A stretch of DNA of 64,000 bases from Proteobacteria bacterium ST_bin14. GTDB taxonomy: Bacteria > Pseudomonadota > Alphaproteobacteria > Sphingomonadales > Sphingomonadaceae. The DNA lies in contig MSXR01000008.1 of the NCBI GenBank assembly GCA_002083655.1, positions 62,001-126,000 on the forward strand. Direction: 5' to 3'. Positions 8,425-17,179 of the stretch are shown here, one piece after another (position 1 is the first letter of the stretch; the number at the start of each line of letters is the position of its first letter). The notes under the pieces are model-generated. The model saw only the letters and a list, made by a program, of their open reading frames with translations, had not been told where the DNA came from and did no database searches. The position numbers and the translations under genes are program-made.

Positions 8425-9338
8425 CGTGCACCCTCCAACGCATCGGGGCCGACAATTTTGACGAATGCATCGTGCAGTCCCGGCCGTTCGATCGACAGCC
8501 CGGATATGCCGTGGCCGGCGCCGATCAGCGTGCTCAGCAGGGTTTCGATTCCGGTTGGCGGCATGATGAACTTCCAGCCCTCATTTTCGCGCAAAGCGTC
8601 GCCAGGCAGCAACGATTCCACGCCAAATGCGTCATTTTTCGGCACATAATGGACCGTTTGTGGCAACATGCCGCGCGCTTGCGCCACTGTGCCCTCAAAA
8701 CGGCGCTTTCCGCCGGCAATAATTGCCAAGCCATCGCACAGCCGCTCGGCATGGCTCATGATGTGTGTTGAGAACAAGATGGTCGCCCCGCGGTCCCGCT
8801 CAGCGATGATCAGCGCCTCCAGCCGTTCCTGATTCACCGGGTCCAGCCCCGAAAACGGCTCGTCCAGCACCAGCAGATCCGGCTGATGCACCACGGATCC
8901 CAGCAACTGGACCAGCTGCGCCATCCCCTTGGAAAGTTTGCGAATTTTATCGTCGACCGCATGGCCCAGGCCAGCGGCTTCCATCATTGTTGCGGCACGT
9001 TTGCGCCCTTCGCGCCAATCCAGCCCGCGCAGCGCGCCCATGAACGCGATCGCGTCGCGCGCCTTCATTGCTGGATAAAGCCCCCGTTCTTCAGGCAGAT
9101 AGCCGATCTGGTCACTCGCCTCGCGCGGGCGGGCATGGCCCAGCAGGCTGCGTTTGCCCTCATCAGGCTCAATAATGCCCAGCAACATCCGCAGGGTGGT
9201 CGTCTTGCCCGCACCATTGGGGCCAAGCACGCCGTAAATCGCTCCCATCGGCACCGCAATATCAACCCCATCGACCACGCGCCGGTCGCCAAAACGCTTG
9301 ACCAGGCCGGTGGCGCTGATCGCCAGTTCGCTTTTCAA
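8421..9338 (-). CDS. ABC transporter ATPase, NatA-like
   Basis: 305-residue ATPase. Walker A GPNGAGKTT at 39-47, signature LSKGM at 135-139 (the NatA-type variant of LSGGQ), Walker B LLVLDE at 155-160, and the switch His in STHIMSH. The C-terminal extension of about 80 residues is typical of exporter ATPases with a DUF4162-like tail. It is first in a two-gene operon with the permease, and divergent from queG across 76 nt. Confidence 0.92.
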   Translation of the reverse strand: MKSELAISATGLVKRFGDRRVVDGVDIAVPMGAIYGVLGPNGAGKTTTLRMLLGIIEPDEGKRSLLGHARPREASDQIGYLPEERGLYPAMKARDAIAFMGALRGLDWREGRKRAATMMEAAGLGHAVDDKIRKLSKGMAQLVQLLGSVVHQPDLLVLDEPFSGLDPVNQERLEALIIAERDRGATILFSTHIMSHAERLCDGLAIIAGGKRRFEGTVAQARGMLPQTVHYVPKNDAFGVESLLPGDALRENEGWKFIMPPTGIETLLSTLIGAGHGISGLSIERPGLHDAFVKIVGPDALEGAR

Positions 9339-9414
9339 GGAAATCCCCTATCGATGGACAGTATCAAGGACGACGCAGCTTGGAACATCTTCGGCAAAAC
9401 CGTAGCGGGCAAGG

Positions 9415-10566
9415 ATGAACGAAAACAAGTCTTTCGCCGAACAAATCCGCGATAAGGCAGCGGAACTTGGCTTTGCAGCCTGCGGAATCGCGTCTGCCGA
9501 TGTTGCGCCCGCAGCAGGCGAGCGGCTGCGCGCATGGTTGGCGGACGGCGCGCATGGCGACATGATCTGGATGGAAGGCCGCGCCGATCAGCGCGCTTCG
9601 CCACGCGGATTATGGCCGCAGGTTAACAGCGTGATTGCCCTGGGGATGAGTTACGCCCCGGCCATTGATCCCCTGGCGCTGGCGACGGTGGGGGAGCGTG
9701 CGCGGATATCGGTTTATGCGCAGGGCGGCGATTATCATGACGTTGTAAAGCGCGCCCTAAAGGCGCTGGCGCGCTGGATCGTCCAGACAGGCGGCGGCGA
9801 TTTGAAGGTGTTCGTTGACACCGCACCGGTGATGGAAAAGCCGCTGGCGGAGGCGGCAGGGCTCGGCTGGCAGGGCAAGCACACCAATCTGGTCAGTCGC
9901 AGCGATGGCAGTTGGCTGTTTCTCGGGGCGATCTACACCACGCTTAATCTGCCGCCCGATGCACCGGGTCGCGACCTTTGCGGCAGTTGTGACGCTTGCC
10001 AGCGCGCCTGCCCGACCGATGCGTTTGCTGCGCCTTACAGGCTCGATGCCCGGCGGTGTATTTCTTATCTGACGATCGAGCATGCCGGGCCAATTCCGGT
10101 GGAATTCCGCACCGGGATTGGCAACCGAATCTATGGCTGCGATGATTGTCTGGCAGTTTGCCCGTGGAACAAGTTTGCCCAGGCCGCGCGCGCCAATCTG
10201 GCCTTTGCGCCGCGCGCAGAGCTTGCCGCGCCTGCGCTGGCCGATTTGTTAACGCTGGATGATGCCGGGTTTCGTACCGTCTTCGCCGGATCGCCAATCA
10301 AGCGGATCGGGCGCAACCGGATGATCCGCAACTGCCTGATTGCGGCGGGGAACAGCAGCTCGCCTGTCTTGCTGCCGCTGGTGATCGGCTTGCTGGACGA
10401 CGAAGCGACAATCGTGCGCGGGGCGGCGATCTGGGCGCTGGCGCAGCTTGATCCGGCGCGCTGGCATGTCGAACGGGCCGCCCGCCAGCCACGCGAAGCC
10501 GACCCGCTGGTCAGCGCTGAATGGCTATTTCCCGCCGTCGCGGCGGGTGAGGGCGGCGATGCATGA
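9415..10566 (+). CDS. queG: Epoxyqueuosine reductase
   Basis: Cobalamin-dependent enzyme that makes queuosine from epoxyqueuosine in tRNA, the last step of the pathway. 383 residues. FVDTAP with D135 is the conserved substrate/catalytic region. Two ferredoxin-type clusters are visible: CGSCDACQRACP (189-200) and CDDCLAVCPW (242-251). HEAT-like repeats follow to the C-terminus. AAGG abuts the ATG at 9415, an unusually short spacing, but the protein N-terminus aligns well with known QueG. The 3' end overlaps the convergent lipoprotein gene by about 40 nt. Confidence 0.95.
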   Translation: MNENKSFAEQIRDKAAELGFAACGIASADVAPAAGERLRAWLADGAHGDMIWMEGRADQRASPRGLWPQVNSVIALGMSYAPAIDPLALATVGERARISVYAQGGDYHDVVKRALKALARWIVQTGGGDLKVFVDTAPVMEKPLAEAAGLGWQGKHTNLVSRSDGSWLFLGAIYTTLNLPPDAPGRDLCGSCDACQRACPTDAFAAPYRLDARRCISYLTIEHAGPIPVEFRTGIGNRIYGCDDCLAVCPWNKFAQAARANLAFAPRAELAAPALADLLTLDDAGFRTVFAGSPIKRIGRNRMIRNCLIAAGNSSSPVLLPLVIGLLDDEATIVRGAAIWALAQLDPARWHVERAARQPREADPLVSAEWLFPAVAAGEGGDA

Positions 10567-10926
10567 TGCCCTGTCAATGGGACTGCCATCGGGTTGGCGC
10601 GAATCGATATGCGTCACGACGGGGGCGGCCGTGCCGCGCGGATACAGATAGGCATCGAGCACGCACGCCGCACTGGTGAATTGCAGCTTGCGGGCCGTGC
10701 CCTCCCGAATGTCAGCATCGGGCTGGCCGAACAGGGCGACGAGCGCATTCGCCTCCCGCCCCATCACCCGGTCCAGCCCGGTCAGCGATCGGGTGGTGGC
10801 GCTGGGCACCGGGGTGGTATCTGGCCGCGCCGAAATGGCGCTGCCGCTGGTCGTGCAACCCGCCAGCATCGCCGACGCCAGGACGAGCATCGACGCCATC
10901 TTTGTCCGCGCATTACCTGCCATCAT
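10525..10926 (-). CDS. Hypothetical lipoprotein
   Basis: 133 residues with a lipoprotein signal peptide ending in the lipobox LAGC. The mature part (GLDRVMGREANALVALFGQPD, then a Cys-containing beta-like stretch) vaguely recalls small BamE/SmpA-type outer-membrane lipoproteins, but I cannot assign it. Start 10926 has AAGGGG 8 nt upstream; another ATG in frame lies at 10953. Its 3' end overlaps queG on the other strand, and its promoter region faces the adenosine kinase gene. Confidence 0.72.
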   Translation of the reverse strand: MMAGNARTKMASMLVLASAMLAGCTTSGSAISARPDTTPVPSATTRSLTGLDRVMGREANALVALFGQPDADIREGTARKLQFTSAACVLDAYLYPRGTAAPVVTHIDSRQPDGSPIDRASCIAALTRRDGGK

Positions 10927-11074
10927 CACCCCAGCCCCTTGATTTGACGTCATCCTGCCGAACCATGATCAGGTGCCGACGGCAAGCCCCGCGCGCTCCG
11001 CCTGGCGCGCAGTAGTTGCGCATCGCCGCGCTGGCTTCTACCGAGCGCCGATATTCAATCGTTCGGAGAGCTGT

Positions 11075-12070
11075 GTGACCAATCCCCGTTATGACGTCGT
11101 CGCCATTGGCAACGCAATCGTCGACGTTCTTGCCCATGCTGACGACGCCTTCCTGGCCACCCACGGCCTTGAAAAGGGCGCGATGCAGCTGATGGAGCCC
11201 AGCGTCGCCGAAAAACTGTACAGCGCGATGGGGCCGGGGCTTGAAGTATCAGGCGGATCGGCTGCCAACACGCTCGCCGGGATTGCCGCGCTTGGCCATG
11301 CTTGCGCCTTTATCGGCCAGATTCGTGATGATCAGCTTGGCGCGGTGTTCGCGCATGATATCCGCGCGATGGGCATTGATTTTGATGTGCCGGCGCGCAG
11401 TGAGGAACCGCCCACGGGCCGTTGCCTGATTCTGGTATCACCCGATGGGCACCGCACGATGAACACATCGCTGGGTGCCGCGCATTACCTGCCGCGCGAA
11501 GCCGCCAAGCCCGAATTGATTGCCGATGCCCGCTATCTGTATCTCGAAGGCTATATGTGGGATCCGCCCGAACCGCGCCAGGCGATCCTGCTGGCGATCA
11601 AGGCAGCCCGCGCTGCGGGGCGCAAGATTGCGCTGACATTGTCAGTGACGTTTTTCATCATGCAATACCGCGCCGATTTCCTGAAGTTGATCGATGACGG
11701 CCTGATCGACATCCTGTTCTGCAATGGCGAAGAGGCCGCCTGCCTGCTCGAAATGGACGATGCCGAGGCTGCGTCGGTTGCGCTGGCGGGGCGCGTGCCC
11801 ACGCTGGTCGTGACGCACGGGGCGGATGGCGCGAGTGCCTTTAATCACGGTGAGCGCGTGGATGTGCCCGCTGAGCCGATTGACAAGGTGGTGGACACCA
11901 CGGGCGCAGGCGATTTGTTCGCGGCGGGCTATCTGGTTGGCCAGATCCGCGGCCTTTCGCCGCAACAGAGCCTGAAATTGGGTGCAATTTGCGCGGCTGA
12001 AATCATCAGCCATGTCGGCGCGCGCCCGATGATCGACCTGAACGCGCTGGTGGCCGAAAAGCTGGGCTGA
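11075..12070 (+). CDS. PfkB-family adenosine kinase
   Basis: 331-residue ribokinase-family sugar/nucleoside kinase. GGSAANT at 60-66 binds substrate; DTTGAGD at 274-280 carries the catalytic base D280 and the anion hole. Sequence style matches the alphaproteobacterial adenosine kinase group, which turns adenosine into AMP. The GTG at 11075 was chosen because GGAGAG (11065-11070) precedes it and the protein then begins with the first beta strand; longer in-frame starts would add an unlikely basic segment. It ends at a strong terminator. Confidence 0.9.
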   Translation: MTNPRYDVVAIGNAIVDVLAHADDAFLATHGLEKGAMQLMEPSVAEKLYSAMGPGLEVSGGSAANTLAGIAALGHACAFIGQIRDDQLGAVFAHDIRAMGIDFDVPARSEEPPTGRCLILVSPDGHRTMNTSLGAAHYLPREAAKPELIADARYLYLEGYMWDPPEPRQAILLAIKAARAAGRKIALTLSVTFFIMQYRADFLKLIDDGLIDILFCNGEEAACLLEMDDAEAASVALAGRVPTLVVTHGADGASAFNHGERVDVPAEPIDKVVDTTGAGDLFAAGYLVGQIRGLSPQQSLKLGAICAAEIISHVGARPMIDLNALVAEKLG

Positions 12071-12093
12071 GCCCGGCCATTATCGCCGCCACG

Positions 12094-12130
12094 AAAAAGG
12101 GGCCGGGGAGATGATCCCCGGCCCCTTTTT
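12094..12130. terminator. Bidirectional intrinsic terminator
   Basis: AAAAAGGGGCCGGGGA, a 5-nt loop, then TCCCCGGCCCCTTTTT: a perfect 16-bp stem with A-tract on one side and T-tract on the other. It lies between the convergent adenosine kinase and permease genes and can end transcripts from both. Confidence 0.93.
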
Positions 12131-12150
12131 GTTGGGATTGTTGCGGCAGT

Positions 12151-13695
12151 TCAGGCCAACGGCAGATCAGCCGGGGCTTCAACGATACCCCGCCCCACAT
12201 GGCTCGCGCGGTAACCATAGGCGAAATAGATCAACAGCCCCAGCGCACCCCAGGCCGGCAACACCAGCATGGCTTCATACGGCAGGTTGAAGAACAGGAA
12301 AAGGCAGCCAGCAATCGTTGCCGGTCCTACCAGCCACAAGGCGGGTGTCTTGAAACTGCGCTGGCGGTTTGGCTCAGAATTCCGCAGCATCATTACCGCA
12401 ATCGCCACCATCATGAACGCATAAAGCGTGCCTGCATTGGCGATATCGGCGAGCTTGCCGACCGGCAGGAAAGCCGCCGCAAAGGCGACTGCAGCACCGG
12501 TAAGCGCGGTAACGACATAGGGCGTCTTCCACTTTGGATGGATTTTCGACAGACCTTCAGGCAGCAGGCCATCACGTGACATCACGAAGAAAATGCGCGT
12601 CTGGCCGAACAGCAGGATCAGGATCACTGATGGCAGCGCGATAAACGCCGCGATGCCCAGCAAGTTGCCGATTGTGCCGAAACCGATCTGACGCAGCACA
12701 TGCGCCAGCGCTTCGTTTGAGCAGACCAGCGCCTGGGTATATTGCGGCAGCGCGCATTGACGCGCGAGTTCTTCTGATCCGGCGGGGAAGGGAATCCCGC
12801 CTGGGCCCATGATCGGCTGACCACCAATTGTGCCGACGGCACCGGCGGCGACCAGAATGTAGAACACGGTGCAGAACAACAGGCTGCCGATCAGCCCGAT
12901 CGGTACGTTGCGCTGGGGGTTCTTGGTTTCCTCTGCCGCTGTCGAAACGGCGTCGAAACCTACATAAGCGAAAAAGATCGTCGCGGCTGCACCCACTGCG
13001 CCAACGCCGCTGCCAAAGCCGCCAAAGATACCGGCAGGCAAAAAGGGATTAAAGTTGGCAGTCGAGAACTGGTCGCTCGGCAAAGTGAGAAAGATGAACG
13101 CCGTTAGCGCAGTGACCTTGATAAGAACGAGCACCGCATTAACCCGTGCCGATTCGGTGGTGCCGATCATCAGCAGCCAGGTTGCAAGCAGGGCGATGAC
13201 AACGGCGGGCAGGTTGATAAACCCGCCCGGTGTGCCGCCCAGCGCCAGTGGCGCAGAGGCCAGATAGGCGGGCAACTCTATCCCGAAAAACTGATTCAGA
13301 ATGGTGCCCGTGAAATAGCCGGACCAACCGACGGAAACAGCACTTGCTGCAACCGCATATTCCAGGATCAATGCCCAGCCGACCGTCCAGGCCAGCAGCT
13401 CGCCCATAACTGTATAGGTGTAGGTATAGGCAGACCCTGCGACTGGCAGCATCGAAGCAATTTCAGCGTAGCAGAGCGCGGCGACGATGCAGATCGCACC
13501 GGCAATCGCAAACGCCAGCATCAGCCCAGGCCCGGCCTTTTGCGCGCCGGCGGCGGTCAGCACAAAGATGCCCGTACCGATAACGCAGCCGATACCGAAC
13601 AGCGTCAATTGAAACGCTCCAAGCGTGCGATGCAGGGCCTTTTTCTCAGCCGTGGCAAGAATGGCGTCGATCGATTTGGTTCTAGCGAATTTCAT
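12151..13695 (-). CDS. APC-family amino-acid permease (CAT-like)
   Basis: 514-residue transporter with about 12-14 helices. The first helix carries GIGCVIGTGIFVLTG-like Gly-rich sequence (34-47 region), the substrate-binding break of APC transporters, and AYVGFDAVSTAAEETKNP marks the conserved helix 6/loop of the cationic amino-acid transporter branch. It imports amino acids; specificity is unclear. It lies downstream of the HIT gene on the same strand with a 100-nt gap that shows no clear terminator. Confidence 0.9.
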   Translation of the reverse strand: MKFARTKSIDAILATAEKKALHRTLGAFQLTLFGIGCVIGTGIFVLTAAGAQKAGPGLMLAFAIAGAICIVAALCYAEIASMLPVAGSAYTYTYTVMGELLAWTVGWALILEYAVAASAVSVGWSGYFTGTILNQFFGIELPAYLASAPLALGGTPGGFINLPAVVIALLATWLLMIGTTESARVNAVLVLIKVTALTAFIFLTLPSDQFSTANFNPFLPAGIFGGFGSGVGAVGAAATIFFAYVGFDAVSTAAEETKNPQRNVPIGLIGSLLFCTVFYILVAAGAVGTIGGQPIMGPGGIPFPAGSEELARQCALPQYTQALVCSNEALAHVLRQIGFGTIGNLLGIAAFIALPSVILILLFGQTRIFFVMSRDGLLPEGLSKIHPKWKTPYVVTALTGAAVAFAAAFLPVGKLADIANAGTLYAFMMVAIAVMMLRNSEPNRQRSFKTPALWLVGPATIAGCLFLFFNLPYEAMLVLPAWGALGLLIYFAYGYRASHVGRGIVEAPADLPLA

Positions 13696-13795
13696 GTGTG
13701 TCGGAACCCCCCGGGGGATGGCGGACCATAATTGATCCTGCTGGTTATGGGACAGAACCTAGAGGGTAAATCCACCCTTGCAATCCCCTAAAGAC

Positions 13796-14179
13796 TCAAA
13801 TGGTGTGTGCCAGCATCGGCCCCAACGGGCGTCCGGCAAGGATATGAACGTGAAGATGCGGCACTTCCTGGTGCGCGTCCAGCCCGGTATTCGCCAGCAG
13901 GCGGTAGCCCGGCGCGACCAGCCCCGCAGCCCGCGCCACCGTGCCAACCGCGCGGACGAAACCGGCAATTTCGACATCGCTGGCCCGCGCGCTGAAATCA
14001 TCCCACGAGACATAGGCCCCGCGCGGGATCACCAGCAGATGCGTTGGCGCTTGCGGGTTGATGTCATGAAAAGCGATAGCGAAATCATCCTCATACACCC
14101 GCTTCGACGGAATCTCGCCGCGCAGGATTTTGGCGAAGATGTTCTGATCGTCATAGGGCTGGGTGGCGTCGATTGGCAT
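13796..14179 (-). CDS. HIT-domain (HinT-like) protein
   Basis: 127-residue nucleotide hydrolase/transferase. The histidine triad HLHVHIL is at 108-114 with the middle H110 as expected nucleophile. HinT proteins hydrolyse purine phosphoramidates. The start lies 2 nt after the hisE stop, so it is probably the last gene of the his transcription unit, an arrangement common in alphaproteobacteria. Confidence 0.93.
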   Translation of the reverse strand: MPIDATQPYDDQNIFAKILRGEIPSKRVYEDDFAIAFHDINPQAPTHLLVIPRGAYVSWDDFSARASDVEIAGFVRAVGTVARAAGLVAPGYRLLANTGLDAHQEVPHLHVHILAGRPLGPMLAHTI

Positions 14180-14181
14180 GA

Positions 14182-14520
14182 TCAGTTGTTCCCTAAGGGT
14201 TCTTCGCGCCGCGCGGCCTTTTCATCAATGCCTGATACGCCTTCGCGGCGCATCATTTCGGCGCGGATGTCGTTCAGGCTCAGATCGGCATCGGCGAGTA
14301 GGACGAGCAGGTGGAACATCAAATCGGTTGCTTCCCCCACCAGCGCCGCCTTGTCGTCGCCCAGCGCTGCGATGACGGTTTCGACGGCTTCCTCGCCAAC
14401 CTTTTGCGCAATCTTGGCGCGCCCGGCGGCGAACAGCTTGGCTGTGTAGCTCGTTTTCGGGTCTGCGCCCTTGCGGCTGCGGATGACTGATTCGAGGGTA
14501 GTGATGAAATCTTCGGCCAT
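14182..14520 (-). CDS. hisE: Phosphoribosyl-ATP pyrophosphatase
   Basis: 112 residues. Second step of histidine synthesis (PR-ATP to PR-AMP plus pyrophosphate). The all-alpha MazG-like fold is visible as KVGEEAVETVIA (the EExxE type metal site) and GEATDLMFHLLVLL. hisI is not in the window, so hisE is a separate protein here, as in other alphaproteobacteria. Between hisF and hisE lies a small membrane-protein gene and a hairpin repeat. Confidence 0.95.
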   Translation of the reverse strand: MAEDFITTLESVIRSRKGADPKTSYTAKLFAAGRAKIAQKVGEEAVETVIAALGDDKAALVGEATDLMFHLLVLLADADLSLNDIRAEMMRREGVSGIDEKAARREEPLGNN

Positions 14521-14551
14521 CTGCGCTGGCTGGCGCAGCGCGGCTGTTGCG

Positions 14552-14746
14552 TCAATCCTTTGGCGATTCCCGCCGCATTTTGCTGAAACGCGCGCGCATT
14601 GCCCGGCGCACTAGGAAAATGCCGCCCGCCGCCATCGCCGCCAGCGCGACATCGGAAAGCTCGGGCGCGGTGCGTGGTCGCGCGATGCCGGAATGCGGCG
14701 CGGCGAAAGCGGGAGTGGCGATCAGGAGGGCAAGGGCGAAACGCAT
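14552..14746 (-). CDS. Small membrane protein, unknown
   Basis: 64 residues: signal-peptide-like start (FALALLIATPAFA), a short Pro/Arg-rich linker, a second hydrophobic segment (DVALAAMAAGGIFLVRRAMR) and a basic tail. The layout resembles a C-terminal sorting or anchor segment of PEP-CTERM type, but the gene is too short for a sorted substrate. AAGG lies 3 nt before the ATG. It sits inside the his cluster between hisF and hisE in the same direction. Confidence 0.5.
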   Translation of the reverse strand: MRFALALLIATPAFAAPHSGIARPRTAPELSDVALAAMAAGGIFLVRRAMRARFSKMRRESPKD

Positions 14747-14825
14747 TGCCTTTCATACCGCGCCTTCGGTTAAAACTCTCGTCATGCTGACCTTTGTTTT
14801 GGACTCTTGCCCTTAAGCCTTGCGG

Positions 14826-14876
14826 TTCCCCCGCGACGGCGGGGGCCCAGACTCGACTCCCGCCTTCGCGGGAGAA
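14826..14876. repeat. Twin-hairpin intergenic repeat, copy 1
   Basis: Two adjacent hairpins: CCCCCGC/GCGGGGG and CTCCCGC-CTTC-GCGGGAG, separated by a conserved CCCAGACT spacer. A second copy with the same order and spacer is at 29701-29755. It lies between hisF and the small membrane-protein gene, so it may interrupt or protect the his transcript. Confidence 0.8.
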
Positions 14877-14910
14877 CACAAACGCTGTTCTTGTGTTATT
14901 TCTCGCCGGA

Positions 14911-15681
14911 TTACCCAAGCGGATGCCGCACGGGGACGCCCGCTACCGCCAGCGCGGCATGAGCATCGGCGATGCTCGCTTCGCCGAAATGGAAAATGGA
15001 CGCGGCGAGCACGGCGCTGGCATGGCCATCGATGATCCCGGCGACCAGATCGCTCAGGCCGCCCACGCCGCCTGATGCCACCACCGGCACGCGGACCTGA
15101 TCGGCAATCGTGCGGATCAGCGCCAGATCATAACCCGATTTGGTCCCGTCGCGGTCCATTGAGGTCACCAGCAGCTCGCCCGCGCCAAGTTCGGCCAGTC
15201 TTAGCGCGTGCTCAACCGCGTCGATGCCCGTTGCATTGCGCCCGCCATGCGTGAAAACCTCCCAGCGGCCCGGCGCCACTTGTCGCGCATCGACGGAGGC
15301 GACACAGCACTGGCTGCCAAACCGGTCGGCGATTTCAGCGACGACTTCGGGACGGGACACAGCGGCGCTGTTGACCGCAACCTTGTCTGCCCCCGCCAGC
15401 AACAGTGCCCGCGCATCCTCTGCCGTGCGCACGCCGCCCCCCACGGTCAGCGGCATAAAGCACACCTCTGCCGTGCGGCGCACCACATCCAGGATTGTGC
15501 CGCGGGCTTCATGGCTGGCGGTAATATCAAGAAAACACAGCTCGTCCGCGCCTGCTGCATCATAAGCGCGCGCCTGCTCCACCGGATCACCCGCGTCGCG
15601 CAAATCGACAAAGTTGACGCCTTTGACGACCCGGCCATTGGCGACGTCGAGACAGGGGATCACGCGCGCCCGGACAGTCAT
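14911..15681 (-). CDS. hisF: Imidazole glycerol phosphate synthase, cyclase subunit
   Basis: 256-residue TIM barrel that joins PRFAR with ammonia from HisH to give IGP and AICAR. Catalytic Asp residues D12 (PCLDV) and D131 (SVDAR) are present, and the phosphate-binding GGGVR and ASGGVGG loops are intact. The ATG at 15681 lies 1 nt after the hisA stop (15683), so the genes are translationally coupled. Confidence 0.97.
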   Translation of the reverse strand: MTVRARVIPCLDVANGRVVKGVNFVDLRDAGDPVEQARAYDAAGADELCFLDITASHEARGTILDVVRRTAEVCFMPLTVGGGVRTAEDARALLLAGADKVAVNSAAVSRPEVVAEIADRFGSQCCVASVDARQVAPGRWEVFTHGGRNATGIDAVEHALRLAELGAGELLVTSMDRDGTKSGYDLALIRTIADQVRVPVVASGGVGGLSDLVAGIIDGHASAVLAASIFHFGEASIADAHAALAVAGVPVRHPLG

Positions 15682-15682
15682 C

Positions 15683-16417
15683 TCACGCCGCCGCCGCCAC
15701 GGCCAGCGCTGCGGCCAAATCGAGCCGCCCGTCATACAGCGCGCGGCCAGTAATCACGCCTTCCACGCCGTCGCGGGCGTGGAGCGCGAGGATGTGGATA
15801 TCGGCAATGCCCTTCACCCCGCCGCTGGCGATCACCGGAATACGCACCGCGCGGGCAAGATCGACCGTTGCCTCGATATTGGCGCCCTTCAGCATGCCGT
15901 CGCGCCCCACATCGGTGAACAGCAATGCCGCGACGCCTGCATCTTCAAACCGGCGGGCCATGTCGACCACTTGCACCGTCGACACATCGGCCCAGCCCTT
16001 CGTCGCGACCATGCCGTCCTTTGCATCGACGGCGACAACGATGCCGCCAGGAAAATCACGTGCCGCCGCGCGCACCAGATCAGGGTTTTCCAGCGCTGCT
16101 GTGCCAATCACAACGCGGGATACGCCCAGATCGAACCAGCGCTCAATCCCAGCCCGGTCGCGGATTCCGCCGCCCAGCTGCACATGGCCGGGGAATTGCG
16201 TCACGATGGCCCTCACCGCATCGCCATTCACCGATGCGCCTGCGAACGCGCCGTCGAGATCGACGACGTGGAGAAATTCTGCACCTTGCCCGGCAAAGAT
16301 CATCGCCTGCGCGGCAGGATCATCGCCATAGACTGTGGCGCGTTCCATATCGCCCTCGGCCAGGCGCACGACCTGGCCTGCTTTCAGGTCGATTGCGGGG
16401 AAGACGATCAGCGTCAT
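15683..16417 (-). CDS. hisA: ProFAR isomerase
   Basis: 244-residue TIM barrel that isomerises ProFAR to PRFAR. Catalytic D10 (FPAIDLK) and D131 (AVDAKDG) are visible, as is the phosphate loop ASGGV. The Shine-Dalgarno GGGGAG sits 7 nt before the ATG and is the outer end of a long inverted repeat that separates hisA from hisH, so its translation could depend on RNA folding. Confidence 0.97.
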   Translation of the reverse strand: MTLIVFPAIDLKAGQVVRLAEGDMERATVYGDDPAAQAMIFAGQGAEFLHVVDLDGAFAGASVNGDAVRAIVTQFPGHVQLGGGIRDRAGIERWFDLGVSRVVIGTAALENPDLVRAAARDFPGGIVVAVDAKDGMVATKGWADVSTVQVVDMARRFEDAGVAALLFTDVGRDGMLKGANIEATVDLARAVRIPVIASGGVKGIADIHILALHARDGVEGVITGRALYDGRLDLAAALAVAAAA

Positions 16418-16423
16418 AAAATA

Positions 16424-16550
16424 CTCCCCGGCACGGGGAGGGGGACCGACGCAGGCGGTGGAGGGGGCGCGCCGCAAATGCTGCGCGGGAGGAGAACCCC
16501 CTCCACAACGCGCTGAAGGAGCGCGCGGTCCCCCTCCCCGTGCCGGGGAG
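16424..16550. repeat. 127-bp inverted-repeat element between hisH and hisA
   Basis: Perfect 25-bp arms (16424-16448 and 16526-16550) flank a 77-bp core that itself has a 10-bp inverted repeat (16458-16467 / 16497-16506). The whole could fold as one long branched hairpin. The arm nearest hisA contains that gene's ribosome site. The element does not encode a protein and looks like a mobile or dispersed palindromic unit. Confidence 0.85.
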
Positions 16551-16556
16551 GATTGC

Positions 16557-17168
16557 TTAGGGTCGCCATGCCAAAAACCTTTCAAGCAATGCCAGACCGT
16601 AACGCTGGCTCTTTTCAGGATGGAATTGCACCCCCAGCATATTGTCGCGGCCAATCGCTGCCGTCACCGCACCGCCATGTTCGGTCGATGCGATCACGCC
16701 ATCTCCCTGATAGCCGAAGCTGTGCAGAAAATAGGCCTCGCCCGGTTCGATCAGCGCGTGCGAAACGGCGGGGATCACGTCGTTCCAGCCCATGTGCGGC
16801 ACCTTGGCCGCCGGGTCGGCGGGCGCGAGTGGACGCACTGTGCCGCGCAGCCAGCCAAGCCCCGGATGTGTGCCAAATTCTTCGCCCGCCTCCGCCATCA
16901 ACTGCATGCCGACACAGATGCCCAGAAATGGCACCCCGCCACCAATCACCCGAACGTTCAGCGCCTCGGTCATCCCCGGTACGGCGCGCAATGCGCTGGC
17001 GCAGGCACCGAACGCGCCAACGCCGGGCAGCACGATTCGGTCGGCACAGGCGACGACGGCGGCACTGGCGGTAATCTCTACCGATGTCGCGCCCGCCGCC
17101 TTCAGCGCGTTGGCGACTGAATGGAGGTTGCCCGCGCCGTAATCGATCAGCGCGATTCGATTAGCCAC
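16557..17168 (-). CDS. hisH: Imidazole glycerol phosphate synthase, glutaminase subunit
   Basis: 203-residue class I glutamine amidotransferase that feeds ammonia to HisF. The triad C85 (GICVGMQ), H183 and E185 (FHPEKS) is complete, and the oxyanion region PGVGAF is present. It starts 11 nt after hisB ends. The palindromic element follows immediately after its stop. Confidence 0.96.
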   Translation of the reverse strand: MANRIALIDYGAGNLHSVANALKAAGATSVEITASAAVVACADRIVLPGVGAFGACASALRAVPGMTEALNVRVIGGGVPFLGICVGMQLMAEAGEEFGTHPGLGWLRGTVRPLAPADPAAKVPHMGWNDVIPAVSHALIEPGEAYFLHSFGYQGDGVIASTEHGGAVTAAIGRDNMLGVQFHPEKSQRYGLALLERFLAWRP

Positions 17169-17179
17169 ACCGCGTCACC

